Source: Dastarcus helophoroides
Taxonomy: Eukaryota; Arthropoda; Insecta; Coleoptera; Bothrideridae
Length of the DNA stretch: 64,000 nucleotides
Assembly: GCA_028583605.1 (NCBI GenBank)
Contig: CM053329.1
Coordinates: forward strand, 18,454,455 to 18,518,454
Direction of reading: 5' to 3'
The notes under the pieces are model-generated. The model ran no database searches. It was not told the DNA's origin and saw nothing but the letters and a program-made list of their open reading frames with translations. Within the stretch, counting starts at the first letter, position 1, and the number at the start of each line of letters is the position of its first letter. The position numbers and the translations under genes are program-made. Positions 1 through 11,631 of this stretch are shown here, piece by piece.

Positions 1-1904
1 ACAAATGTAATTAGAAAAATGTTTTGAGCTATCTGCTTATTTAATAGCCTGTACAGTCGGTTATAAATTTTAATCTGTCTCAACTTCGTTTGAGAATCGT
101 TCCCATAAATCCGCTAAAAATCTAATTTATCCTTCACAAGGGAAACGCTTATTGCCTTCGGCTGGCCTAATTGAAATTTACGTTTTCCAATAAGCCGACT
201 CCCCTTTCCGTTTTAAATTTAAAACTAATTTAAAAACTAGAATCAACTCTTGCCGCTGCCGGATCCCTCCAAATTAGGGCCGGATCATCCCTTGCCGTAG
301 GTGGCGGTTGCTTTACGGCGCCTAAAGGGACCTGTAACTCGTGGGCGCCATGTTGTAATTGCCCCAACGTCCGAAGTTAGCAGCCCCTATTGTTCAATAA
401 TGCATGTGATTTAGTGTTCACGGGGTGGGCGAGGTTGCCTTTCTCCGACTAACACCTGAACCCACGTCGGGCATTTGTTTATGATTGGGTTGGGCGAAGC
501 GCATTAGTCAAGGATGCCATGCCGTAATGATGTGGAAGGCATTTAACATGTCGGAACGATGCGCTTTGCTGATTCATGTGAGAGCTCGACGGGTTATTAT
601 AAGTTTGGGTTGAGACATGGTCGATAATAGAACTGAAGATTAATAAATACACGAAGAAACCATGGCGTTTTTTGAGCTCAATCCAAAAGATGGCGGCGAA
701 AATTGAACTCTAGAGCAAACATCGTTATATTTTTGAACTCTTCTGTTAGACTGAACAAATATCATGACATTCCATTGGTTCAAACCTGAAGTTTAAATTC
801 TGACATAGGATTAAAATGATTGAACTGTCCCAATGCAAATGAAGCTTTAACTAGTAACAGTTCTCATTTAATATTAGTGGATATCAACCCGATGCGAAAT
901 ATGCTTAATTTTAACTAATTATCGAAGAGAAGTGAAACTTTCTCATCCAAGAAAGGCCTCATCTCTGCGTCAGTGTTTAATCAATCTTCACTTCCGTTGC
1001 TCTCCAGGTCTGGGACCAATTTATGATAAACCACATCATTAAAGCAGTCAGAAGATTTAGTTCAGTGCTCTAGCACTCATTCATTTGGAAAAGGGATACG
1101 AATTTAGTAAAGAATGTGTAACAAAGCAATTGAGACTGAGGCTAATCTCCTTCACGTCTTGGCGCCGATCGCGCACACATTTTACCCTGTCCAACAAATT
1201 ACAATTATCTGGAAGTGACGAAGGGCCTCCAGACGACACAGCGCTATTGTGAAATTTCATCCCCCATCCCGCCCTGTCGTCGATTGCAGGAAAGGATGCA
1301 CTCCGCTATCTCGCTAACAAAAATATGTAGCAATACACGCCAGCCCGGCTGATATTTATAGCATAGTTCGGCCTTTTCCCCTACCGTTACGGAGCTTGAG
1401 ATTAAAACCCATAACTTATATTTTATTTTGGCCTTTCTGTCTTGTGCGGTCGATTGCTCTCGAAAGTTTTTCACAACTTGCCGCGCAATGACGCTTTTCT
1501 TTCCGCCTTAATGACTTCCAAACTTTCAAGTAGTTTAATTGGCCCATTAGTCTGCACACTCACAGGATAAATTAGTTTGCACAATGCCCTCATAGCGATT
1601 CGGCTGGGAACATTTCCAATAAATTTCCTGGGATTTACCACCGAAGTTGCCGCCATTATACGTATTAAATGTAACAAAGCAAATTATTATTTTTATCATT
1701 AATGTTAAAAGCAAACTAGTATGGGTCTTGAAAGCTTCCATCATGATATCTTCCGAGTTTGGATCGGTCAGGGAATAATCCAGTTTAAAATCTTTGTTGC
1801 CTGCCATTAGTGGAAACTTCTTGATCAATTAGGAATGAAGAACTCAGTCCTTCAATCATACAGGAGGCGTCGATCTATAAAATTGCCGAAGAGGGTAAAG
1901 CGCA
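1..1904. other. Low-repeat intronic sequence, no gene seen
   Basis: This stretch is mostly single-copy by eye and more GC-rich than the repeat arrays, especially 240-560. Open frames are short and show no recognisable domain or codon pattern. It lies upstream of the abd-A homeobox exon and is most simply read as part of the large abd-A intron. The mixed composition with scattered GC-rich patches resembles the other low-repeat islands in the window and could hold regulatory sequence, but no specific element can be named. An AGATGGCGGC stretch near 687 is a weak CTCF/PHO-like match only. Confidence 0.45.
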
Positions 1905-2110
1905 CTTTCTACTTTAATCTACGGTTATCGTCGACTGTCCACCGATCATCGCTGCGGAAGAGATAGTTCCTTAAATTTTGGGCAAGAAGACTGTAAAGAT
2001 TTGTTCATTGGTAGATTCACATATTTATTTTTAATTCACATATTTTCTTCTACTAGTAGATTAAACACAGAAATTCGGCGTTGATATAATAATGATGAAG
2101 ATTAAAAAAG
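1905..2110 (-). repeat. Diverged copy of the GATAGACGACGACAGC dispersed repeat
   Basis: The stretch with CGTCGACTGTCCACCGATCA followed by GGAAGAGATAGTTCC is a diverged reverse-complement copy of the segment repeated at about 29.7-33.9 kb (GATAGACGACGACAGCAGGT next to GGGAGCTATCTCCCCC). A second copy lies at 2430-2600. Both continue into the same downstream text (GTAAAGAT, then TAGATTCACATAT-like sequence, then TATAATAATGATGA), so they are copies of one longer unit. Confidence 0.55.
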
Positions 2111-2429
2111 AAACTGTGAGGGTATAAAGGCTAAACCTTTAAGAGAATAACCTTGTCTCAAAGTTCAAATTTTAGGGAAAAAAGTAAAAATTAAAAGCCT
2201 CTATTCTGAATTTAAAACATTTTTGAAAATATATAATTTTTATAAAGTAGAATGACCATTTCGTGAAAAACTTCGAAACTTTGACACAATGGCGAGAGAT
2301 TCTGGAAATAAAATCAAGTGTCTATTGGATGGTTAGCATGCCGCGCCGTGGATGTAGAATTTTGAGGTTGTTTTTGCGTTTTAGTACTTCGTCCGGCCGA
2401 TTCGTTTTAAACCATTTCCATACAGAGTA

Positions 2430-2950
2430 CAGTGAACCTTCCATTTCGACCTGCCGTCGCCGCCGACCTTCCACCGATCTTCTTTCTGAAGGAGATAGCC
2501 TCTAATTTTCAACATCATCTGACCAGTCAAGGGCTGTAAAAATCTTTTTCTTGGTACATTCACATACTCAACCTCCTACCTTTTTTTATTAATAGATTTA
2601 ACACACAAAGTCACAAAAATAGAAATACAGAACTTGTCCCCTGAAACCAAGAAAGATTAAAAAAACACAGCAAAGGTTGCTGTAACACGTTTCGACAGCC
2701 AAGCTGTCATCTTCAGAGAGAAACTGAGACTTTTTTTATTTTTTTTAAATCTTTTTTTTAATTTTTTTTTTATCTTTTTTTTTAATTTTTTTTAATCTTT
2801 TTTTTTAATCTTTCTTGGTTTCAGGGGACAAGTTCTGTATTTCTATTTTTGAAGATAACCAAGGACCAGTCCGTTCCATCAAACACAAAGTCACGTTTAA
2901 TATAATGATGATGATTAAAAATGTAGAATGCGTAAGGAATTATTATTAAG
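2430..2950 (-). repeat. Second GACGACGACAGC-type repeat copy, split by a fold-back insertion
   Basis: 2430-2602 matches 1905-2060 (CTGCCGTCGCCGCCGACC, CCACCGATC, GGAGATAGCC). The unit resumes at 2895 with TTTAATATAATGATGATGATT, which matches the continuation near 2075-2100. The fold-back element at 2615-2882 sits between the two halves, so it inserted into an existing repeat copy. Confidence 0.55.
2603..2894. mobile_element. Fold-back element with 12-bp flanking direct repeats
   Basis: An inverted pair of the dispersed ribozyme-like element. The left arm (2615 to about 2726, - orientation) contains CTGAAACCAAGAAAG and CGACAGCCAAGCTGTC. The right arm (about 2794-2882, + orientation) contains CTTTCTTGGTTTCAG and ends CCAGTCCGTTCCA. 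The outer roughly 50 bp of the left arm are the exact reverse complement of the matching right-arm segment. The middle is a T-rich tract (2728-2793). The direct repeat ACACAAAGTCAC flanks both sides (2603-2614 and 2883-2894) and looks like a target-site duplication. The left arm lacks the terminal GGAACGGACTGGTCC that most copies have. This could be an inverted-repeat DNA element or a retrocopy with an inverted 5' end. Confidence 0.7.
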
Positions 2951-3440
2951 ATGTTGAGAGAAAAACCTGGCCTTTCAACAAGATCATAACTTTGAGAAGA
3001 AAAATCAAAATTTTGAAGAAACAATATAAAAAAAATCGAAATTATAAAAAGTCTAACTTTTGGTCTATCGACCGAAAGACAAGATTTATATAATTACTAT
3101 TTGTAATAGAAACAAAAACACAAAAGGTTTGTGTTCGAATTCTAAATTTTGATATTTTTTAATAACAAGGATTTAAAAAGAAAAGTTTAAATTATTAATA
3201 GAAGCAGAAAGTTCCTGTTCGAATTCCAAATTTTGATATCTTTTTGTACAAACTTTACAATTTTTTGTCTCAAAATTTGAACCTTGAATTTAAAATTGTT
3301 TTTATCAAATTTCGAGAAAAGAAGGCAGCCATAAAAGTCGAATTTAAGCAAGCCTTAATCTTTGGAAAAATTCAAATTTTTGAGTTAAACAAATATTGGA
3401 TTCGAGTTTTAGGAAAAAGTTGGAATAAAGAAAATAATTA
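2951..3440. other. AT-rich degenerate sequence, no gene seen
   Basis: A and T runs with recurring short words such as CGAAATTT and AAATTTTGAT. GTTCGAATTC followed by AAATTTTGATAT occurs twice, near 3133 and 3217, so this is probably a decayed repeat. A 65-codon open frame here has low-complexity composition and is not supported as a gene. Confidence 0.4.
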
Positions 3441-4290
3441 ATAAATTGACCATAAAATGGGGTGTAAGTATCTAAAATGGGAATATAGGTGCAAAAGGGG
3501 TTTAAAAATTACAAATTCAGCCTGCTGCGTTTTAAAATGCTCGTACGCCCTTCGCCGTTTAGAATTTTATTGGGATTTGGTTTGCGCTAAGTTAAAGGCA
3601 ACTTTGCTCGTAAATCATACGAAACGAGGCATTCCTCAAAGAAACTTTGCTGGAATTACCGAACCAATACTTATTTATTGCAGCGTGGAAGGAGAGCTGT
3701 ATTAAATTTCGTATGCTGCGCTACACCGAGGGTTATTTTAAATATTATTGCTTACAACTTACAAGACAGGTTTACGGAATTTCAAAATAAGCTCTCCTTT
3801 TAATAGATTTACGCTAATTCTATATTTATAACTTCAACAATGGATTCGCGGAAATGCGTGTTGAAAACAATAAGCAAGCTTAAAACCCCCGATGGTTTTG
3901 GTTTCGTTCAATTAAGTTAAGAGCCTGGAAAGGGATGAAGACGTTATGGAATTTATTTGGTTAAAATATGATAGTCTTGGCTTTAGAAGAGGTCATAAAG
4001 CTTCAAAGCTGTCAGTGTGGAAGAAAGGGGAAAAGTATAAATAATAAGAAGGTTTACTTCATGTTTTTTACTTTTATGCCCATCGTAAAAGCGTAAGGGT
4101 TGAATTTCTCCAAAAAATTGATCTTACGTCTTATATTTCATTGAATTTTTAGATATGACACACTAGTAGGGAAAATTTTCTCATTATTCATAAAAAAGCC
4201 AAATTATAATAAGCTACACTTTTTCGTGAATAACACCATGGATTTCGAAAGACGTCAAAGAACTAAACTGTTTTACTTCATCATTGAACA
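3441..4290. other. Low-repeat sequence, no supported gene
   Basis: Mixed-composition DNA with an 82-codon open frame at 3457-3705 on the + strand. Its translation is cysteine-containing but matches no family I recognise, has no convincing start context, and lies inside what should be intron. Nothing else is seen. Confidence 0.3.
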
Positions 4291-7200
4291 TCAATCACAG
4301 TAGGCTATTTCAGTGCTTTGATCTGATTTCAAATCTTCAGGTCCAGTTCAAAGGAAAACTCATTCAGTTTCCTTCTTGAAGAAACCCATGATCTAATTAA
4401 GGATTTAGGATTTAAATCGCGACGGCGAATGCTTTCATGGGTCTTCTTCTTCACTTAGTCTTCAAATCTTCACACCACAAGTTGCTCCATCTACTAAAAG
4501 ATCTGATTTAAAGAAAGAGCATTAATTATAGAGAAAAAGTGGTCTAGAAATTTTCCACCACCTGGAACATACTAAGTTTATGGTCAAAATTTGTCGTAGT
4601 AAATGCATTGCTGAACTTCTTCAATCGTTGGTCATCTCTTTCAAATCTTTAGGTCACCTCTCCCACAATCTTTTCCAAAGGAAAGCCGAACTATCTTTAG
4701 ATGATCTTAATCTTTTCCAAAGAAAAGTTGAACTATTCATGGACAACACTCTCGAAAACCTATCCTGTATGTGTTAAGGAACTGAACTATTTTGATCTCC
4801 CCATTCATTCGCAATGTTTAATCTCAATATTCTATTTCAATGCTTTGGTCTAATTCCAAATTTCCATGTCCTTTTCAAAAGTAAACTTACGAAGTTTACT
4901 TTTTGAAGCACCCCTAAGTGAAAGTTTATGATTGAACTCAGAGACAGCATATGGTTTGATGGGGCTTCATAGTCTCTTATTCTTCAAATCTTCATGCTAC
5001 AAGTTGCCTCATATACTAACATAATAGATCTTTTTTTAATTTAATAGATGATTTGGAGGAAGAGGATTAATTTTATAGAAAAACTGATCAGGAAATTTGC
5101 CACCACCTGGAACATACTTAGGGATTTATGGTCAAAATTTGTGGCAATAAATGTTTTTATGAGCTTCTTTGTTGTTGATCATCTCTTTTAAATCTTTAGG
5201 TCATCTTGATCTTCTCCAAGGGAAAATTGGTCATAGACAAAGCTCTCAAAAAACCAATCATATAAGTCTCAAAGAACTTAACGATTTTTCATCTCGTATT
5301 GATTCGCAATCTCTTCGTCCTCATCAATCTCTGTATGCTGCTTCGATGGTTTGGTGTGATTTCAAATCTTCAGGTCATTTTCTAAAGAAAACTGATGAAT
5401 TTGACTTTTTGAAGAAACCCATGACTTAATTGAGAATTTATCCTATAGTGCACAGACCAATAGGTTTGAACATTTATTAGATTCGAAGTTTGGAAATCAA
5501 ATACCGGATTCGATCTTGTTAGATCTCGTCAGTTTGGTATATCCAACTCGAATGCTAATAAATGTTCCGACAAATAAGTACTAAAGCATTCACAGGCGTC
5601 AAGCGAGTGACTCTTTAGTACTACCACCTATTGGTTCATAGAGAAACTAAGGCCATCGCCAACTGCATGAATTTGTAGTCTAGGTTGCATTCTTCTTGCA
5701 TGAGAATTTATGATTGAAACAGTGATAGCAGATTTTGTGTTGGCTTTATGATCTCTTATTGGTCAAATCTTCGGACTACAAGTTGCCTCATCTACTAAAA
5801 GATCTGATTTGAAGGAAGACGATTTGTTTCGGTCTGGTTCTAAATCCCCAGGTCTTTTTCAAAGGTAAACTGATAAAGTTTGCTTCTTAAAGGATAACTT
5901 AACAGAGGATTTATGATTTAAATCAGCTGCTTTGATGGGGCTTCTTGGTCACTTATTATTCAGATGTTCAGGCTACAAGTTGCTTCATCTACTAAAACAT
6001 CTGCTTTGAGGGAAGAAGATTAATTCTAGAGAAAAACTGGTCTTCAGGTCCAGTTCAAAGGAAAACGGATTCAGTTTCCTTTTTGAAGAAACCCATGATC
6101 TAATTAAGGATTTAGGATTTAAATCGCGACGGCGAATGCTTTCATGGGTCTTCTTGTTCGCTTAGTCTTCAAATCTTCAGACCACAAGTTGCTCCATCTA
6201 CTAAAAGATCTGATTTAAAGAAAGAGCATTAATGATAGAGAAAAACTGGTCTGGAAATTTTCCACCACCTGAAAGATACTAAGTTTATGGTCAAAATTTG
6301 TCGTAGTAAATGCATTGCTGGACCTCTTAGTCGTTGGTCTTCTCTTTCAAATCTTTAGGTCACCTCAATTTTTTCCAAAGAAAAGGCAAACTATCTTTAG
6401 ATCACCTTAATACTTTCCTAAGCAAAGCTGAACTGTGCATGGACAACGCTCTCGAAAACCTATCCTATAAGTGACAAGGAACTGAACTATTTTGATCTCC
6501 CCATTCATTCGCAATGTTTAATCTCAATATTCTATTTCAATGCATGGGTCTAATTCCAAATTTCCAGGTCCTTTTCAAAAAGTTTGCTTTTTGAAGCACC
6601 CCTAATTGAAGGTTTATGATTAAACTCAGCGACAGCATATGGTTTGATGGGGCTTCATAGTCTTTTATTCTTCAAATCTTCATGCTACAAGTTGCCTCAT
6701 ATACTAACATAACGGATCTGATTTGGAGGAAGAGGATTAATTTTATAGAAAAACTGATCAGGAAATTTGCCACCACTTGGAACATACTTAGGGATCTATG
6801 GTTAAAATTTGCTGTAATGAGTTAGTCTTTAGTCGCCTCTTTCAAATCTGTAGGCCATAATCAACATCTTCCTGGGCTAGGTCAAACATTAATCTTTTCC
6901 AATGAAAATCCGACGAAGTTCTCAAATCGCCATCTGGAGAAATTGATGTACTTGGGGATTTACGGTTGAAATCAGTGGCATCAGATGCTCTGTTGGAATT
7001 TCCTGTTGTTTATGCTTCATATCTTCAGATTATAAGTTATCTCATTGATTGGAAGATTTGATATGAAAAAAAGATGGTTATTTCTAAAGAAAAATTGGTC
7101 TATAGGTTCGTCAGTACGTGGATAATTTGTGGCCAAAATTTTGTCACTAAATGTTTTAATGGGATTCTAAATTGTCTGGAATTTACTTCAAGTGTTTGTA

Positions 7201-7880
7201 TCCTCTTAATCTTTTTCAATTGAAAACTGACGAGTAATGATATTCTCCACCAGGACAAATATGCTTTACTAGAGTTTCTGGTTTATCTATTTTGCCAATC
7301 TCCAGATTTCCAGCTTACCTCATCAAATAACAGATCTAATTTAAAGCACGAAGATTATTGATAGACATAAATTAATCTGGAAAACCACCCAGATAATTAC
7401 CACGGGATTTTGTGCCAAAGTTTTAGTAATCAATGTTTTAATGAGCTTCTTAGTCATTAGTCCCCTTATTTAAATTTGTAAGCCATCTCAATCCTTGCTT
7501 TGATAGTTTTTATTTGGAAAAAGTGACGAAGATCACAAAATTCACCATCCGGAGAAATTAACAGATATACTTGGGGATTTATCGTTCAAATCAGGGGCAT
7601 CAGATTCTCTAGTGGAATTTCCCGGTTTCCTATGCTTGAGATTTTCAAATTACAAAAACTATGTCATCTAATGAAAGATCTGACCTGAAGGAAGAAGATT
7701 ATTTTTAGAGAGAAATTGGTCTAGAAATTCGTCAGAATGCAGATTATTTTGGCTAAAATTTTAGCAGTAACTGAACCTTCTCCAATGGGAAACTGACAAA
7801 TAACTATATTTTCCACCAGCAGGAACCAATTACTTCAGGATTTATGATCGATTAAATGTAGAAAAATGCTTTGCTGGAGC
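4290..7880. repeat. Old diverged tandem array (CTTCAAATCTTCAGG family)
   Basis: Words such as TTCAAATCTTCAGGT, CATCTACTAAAAGATCTGAT, AGAGAAAAACTGGTCT and CCACCACCTGGAACATACT recur in the same order at irregular spacing. A block at about 4330-4800 is repeated almost base for base at about 6045-6500, roughly 1.7 kb apart, including an unusual ATTTAAATCGCGACGGCGAA stretch. The same family continues at 9897-12420 beyond the CTTCT microsatellite. Short open frames inside (for example 4580-4777 and 5169-5429) are repeat translations. Confidence 0.75.
5450..5640 (+). mobile_element. Relic of a hairpin MITE-like element, related to 45715-45898
   Basis: The left part (GCACAGACCAATAGGTTTGA, then TTAGATCTCGTCAGTTTGG and ATCCAACTCGAATGC) matches the element at 45715-45898. 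The right terminal repeat is reduced to CCTATTGGTTCATA near 5627. An additional small inverted repeat, AGTACTAAAG (5577-5586) and CTTTAGTACT (5613-5622), lies inside. Adjacent 5665-5702 (GCATGAATTTGTAGTCTAGG) matches the reverse complement of sequence at about 45568-45607, so the flank was also copied, in rearranged order. Confidence 0.6.
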
Positions 7881-7902
7881 TTCTAGTTCATCTATTAGGA
7901 GA

Positions 7903-9896
7903 TTCTCTTTTCTTCTCTTCCCTTCTCATCCCTTCTCTTCTCTTCCCTTCTCATCCCTTCTCTTCTCTTCTCTTCTCATCCCTTCTCTTCTCTTCTCTTC
8001 TCTTCTCTTCTCTTCTCTTCTCTTCTCTTCTCTTCTCTTCTCTTCTCTTCTCTTCTCTCTTCTCTTCTCTTCTCTTCTCTTCTCTTCTTTTCTCTCCTCT
8101 TCTCTTCTCTTCTATTCTCTTTTCTTTTCTTTTCTTCTCTTCTCTTCTCTTCTCTTCTCTTCTCTTGCTTCCTTTTCTGTTCTCTTTTCTTTCCTTTTCT
8201 TTTCTTCTTTTCTCTTCTCTTCTCTTCCGTTCTATCATTTTCTCTTTCCTTCCCTTCTCTTTTCTTTTCTTCCTTTGTTTTCTCTTCCCTTCCCTTCTTA
8301 TTTATCTCGTCTCCTCTCTTATTTTCTCTTTTCCCTTTTCTCTTCTTTTCCTTTCTCTTACCTTCTCTTTTCTTCCCTTCTCCCATTTTTTCTTCTTTTC
8401 TCTTCTTGGAAAACCATCCAGAAGAATACCACGAGATTTATGGCCAAAATCTCTGGTAAAAAATATTGTCTCTTCTCCTCTTCCCATCTCTTCTCTTCTC
8501 TTCCGTTCTATCATTTTCTTTTCCCATCTCCTCTCTTTTCTGTTCTTCTTTTATCTTCTTTTTCCTTCCCTTTTTTTTATCTTGTCTTCTCTTCTCTTCT
8601 CTTCTCTTCTCTTCTCTTCTCTTCTCTTCTCTTCTCTTCTCTTCTCTTCTCTTCACTTCCCTTCTCTTACCTTCTCTTTTTTCTCCTCTTTTCTCATCTC
8701 ATCTCTTATCTTTTCTTTCCTTCTTTTCTCTTCTCTCCTGTTCTCTTCTCTTTTCTTCTCTTCCCTTCTCTTCTCTTCTCTTCTGTTCTTTTCTCTTCTC
8801 TTCTCTTCTCTTCTCTTCTCTTCCGTTCTATCATTTTCTGTTCCCTTATCTTCTCTTTTCTGTTCTTCTTTTGTCTTCTCTTCCCTTCCCTTTTTTATCT
8901 CGTTTCTTCTCTCTTCTTCTTTTCTCTTCTCTCCTCTTCTTTTTTATCTGGTCTCTTCTCTTCTCTCCTCTTCTCTTCTCTTCTCTTCTTTTCTCTTCTC
9001 TTCTCTTCTCTTCTCTTCTCTTCTTCTCTTCTCTTCTCTTCTCTTCTCTTCTCTTCTCTTCTCTTCTCTTCTCTTCTCTTCTCTTCTCTTCTCTTCTCTT
9101 CTCTTCTCTTCTCTTCTCTTCTCTTCTCTTCTCTTCTCTTCTCTTCTCTTCTCTTCTCTTCTCTTCTCTTCTCTTCTCTTCTCTTCTCTTCTCTTCTCTT
9201 CTCTTCTCTTCTCTTCTCTTCTCTTCTCTTCTCTTCTCTTCTCTTCTCTTCTCTTCTCTTCTCTTCTCTTCTCTTCTCTTCTCTTCTCTTCTCTTCTCTT
9301 CTCTTCTCTTCTCTTCTCTTCTCTTCTCTTCTCTTCTCTTCTCTTCTCTTCTCTTCTCTTCTCTTCTCTTCTCTTCTCTTCTCTTCTCTTCTCTTCTCTT
9401 CTCTTCTCTTCTCTTCTCTTCTCTTCTCTTCTCTTCTCTTCTCTTCTCTTCTCTTCTCTTCTCTTCTCTTCTCTTCTCTTCTCTTCTCTTCTCTTCTCTT
9501 CTCTTCTCTTCTCTTCTCTTCTCTTCTCTTCTCTTCTCTTCTCTTCTCTTCTCTTCTCTTCTCTTCTCTTCTCTTCTCTTCTCTTCTCTTCTCTTCTCTT
9601 CTCTTCTCTTCTCTTCTCTTCTCTTCTCTTCTCTTCTCTTCTCTTCTCTTCTCTTCTCTTCTCTTCTCTTCTCTTCTCTTCTCTTCTCTTCTCTTCTCTT
9701 CTCTTCTCTTCTCTTCTCTTCTCTTCTCTTCTCTTCTCTTCTCTTCTCTTCTCTTCTCTTCTCTTCTCTTCTCTTCTCTTCTCTTCTCTTCTCTTCTCTT
9801 CTCTTCTCTTCTCTTCTCTTCTCTTCTCTTCCCTTCTCTTCCTTCAACTTACCTTCTCTTCTTTTCTCCCCTTTCCTCATCTTGACCTTCCCTTCT
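7903..9896. repeat. (CTTCT)n polypyrimidine microsatellite, about 2 kb
   Basis: Almost uninterrupted pyrimidine on the + strand. The stretch at about 9026-9830 is a pure CTTCT pentanucleotide array of roughly 160 units. The earlier part is interrupted, and a longer-period structure shows through: CTTCCGTTCTATCATTTTCT recurs near 8224, 8500 and 8819. An island at 8406-8465 and the right edge at 9896 both contain GGAAA(A/G)CCATCCAGAAGAAT, a segment of the surrounding tandem family, so the microsatellite expanded inside that unit. Very long open frames in several + and - frames (repeats of LLFSS or REEKR) arise because a 5-bp unit cannot produce a stop codon. They are not genes. Confidence 0.97.
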
Positions 9897-10463
9897 CTTG
9901 GAAAGCCATCCAGAAGAATACCGCGGAATTTGTAGCCAACATCTCTAAGACATCTCATTCAAATTTCTAAACCATCTCAATCCTTTCCAAAGGAAAACTG
10001 ACCAAGAGCCCAAAATTCGCCATCTGGAGAAACTAGCGGATACACTTAGGGATTTATGGAATCAGTGGCATCAGATTCTCTAGTGGTTGCCATAATTTAA
10101 ATTCTCAAATTACAAATTATTTCATCTACTGAAGGATTTGATCTGAAGAAAGGAGATTATTTCTAAAGAAAAAGTGGTCTATGAATTCGTCGTTATGCGT
10201 GTCATTGGGGAAAAAATTTGGCAGTAAATGCTTTAATGGGGTTTCTTATCGTCTGACATTTTCTTCAAATGTTTAAATCTTCTCAATTTTTTACAACAGA
10301 AAACTGGCCATATTCTCTACCAGGGGAAAACAATGAGTTCAAGATTTATGATAAAATAGGTGGAGAAAGATGCTTTCCTGAAACCTCTAATCATTCTGTT
10401 CTTCTTCAGATTTCGATATTTTAAGGTACCTCATCAAGTAACAGATCTAATTTGAAGCACGAA

Positions 10464-10905
10464 GATTTTGCTGGAGATTGCTTTGCTGAAACCTCTAATT
10501 ATTCTGTTCTCCTTCAAATTTCTAAATTTTAAGTTACCTCATCAAATAACAGATCTAATTTGAAGCACGAAGTTCTTGCTAGAGATGGCTTTGCTGAAAC
10601 CTCTAATCATTCTGTTTTCTTTCAAATTTCTAAATTTTAAGTTACCTCATCAAATAACAGATCTAATTTGAAGCACGAAGATTTTGCTAAAGATTGCTTT
10701 GCTGAAACCTCTAATCATTCTGTTCTCCTTGAAATTTCTAAATATTAAGTTACCTCATCAAATAACAGATTTAGTTTGAAGCACGAAGATTTTGCTAGAG
10801 ATTGCTTTGCTGAAACCTCTAATCATTCTGTTCTCCTTGAAATTTCTAAATTTTAAGTTACCTCATCAAATAACAGATCTAATTTGAAGCACGAAAATTT
10901 TGCTA
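10464..10905. repeat. Four-unit 108-109 bp tandem repeat
   Basis: Units begin at 10464, 10573, 10681 and 10789, with a partial fifth at 10897. Each runs from TTTTGCTGGAGATTGC through CTCTAATCATTCTGTTC to TAACAGATCTAATTTGAAGC with only a few changes between units. This is a recent local amplification within the older array. Confidence 0.9.
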
Positions 10906-11210
10906 GAGATAACTTAGCCTGGAAAACCACCCTTTTTAGTCGTTAGTCATCTCTTTGTAAGTCATCTCAATCTGCGCCAAAAGAAAAACTAATGAAGGTC
11001 CCAAAATTCACCATTTGGAGAAACTAATGAAAATTCTTGGGGATTTCTGGCTGAAATCTGTCGCATTAGATTTTCTGGTGAGAAGAGCATGTGGTTCATG
11101 TAGCATATGCTTCAAATCTTTAAATTACGAATTATTTCATCTACTGAAATGTCTCATCTGAAGTAAGAAGGTTATTTCTGGAGAAAAACTGGTCTAAAAG
11201 TTCGTCAGTA

Positions 11211-11631
11211 TGTGGATCATTTCGGCCAAAATTTTTGCAGTAAATGTTGTAATGGGGTTCACTATCGTATGGTATTTTATTCAAATATTTAAATCTGTTC
11301 AATTTACTCCAATGGAAAATTGAGTAATAATCATATCCTTCACCAGGAGGAACCAATGACTTTAGGATTTATGATGGAATAATTCTTCATCAGGAGAAAC
11401 CAATGAGTTTAGGATTTATCATTTCGACCAAAATTTTTGCAGTAAATGTTGTAATGGGGTTCACTATCGTATGGTATTTTATTCAAATATTTAAATCTGT
11501 TTAATTTCCTTCAATGGAAAATTGAGTAATAATCATATCCTTCACCAGGAGGAACCAATGACTTCAGGATTTATGATGGAATAATTCTTCATCAGGAGAA
11601 ACCAATGAGTTTAGGATTTATGATAGAATCG
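11211..11631. repeat. Tandem duplication of about 200 bp
   Basis: The segment containing CCAAAATTTTTGCAGTAAAT, TTCACTATCGTATGG and ACCAGGAGGAACCAATGAC occurs at about 11219-11420 and again at about 11419-11630 with few differences. A 71-codon - strand open frame here is an accident of the repeat. Confidence 0.85.

Noticed and set aside
2341..2355. Pro-Trp-Met codons resembling a Hox hexapeptide
   Set aside because: No tyrosine precedes and a stop codon follows at once; the sequence lies in a repeat-rich region, not an exon.
3457..3705. 82-codon cysteine-containing frame
   Set aside because: No recognised family, weak start context and intronic position; not enough to call a gene.
7871..9970. 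Open frames of up to 699 codons with LLFSS or REEKR repeats
   Set aside because: Direct translation of the CTTCT microsatellite in several frames on both strands; a 5-bp unit without stops gives long frames automatically.
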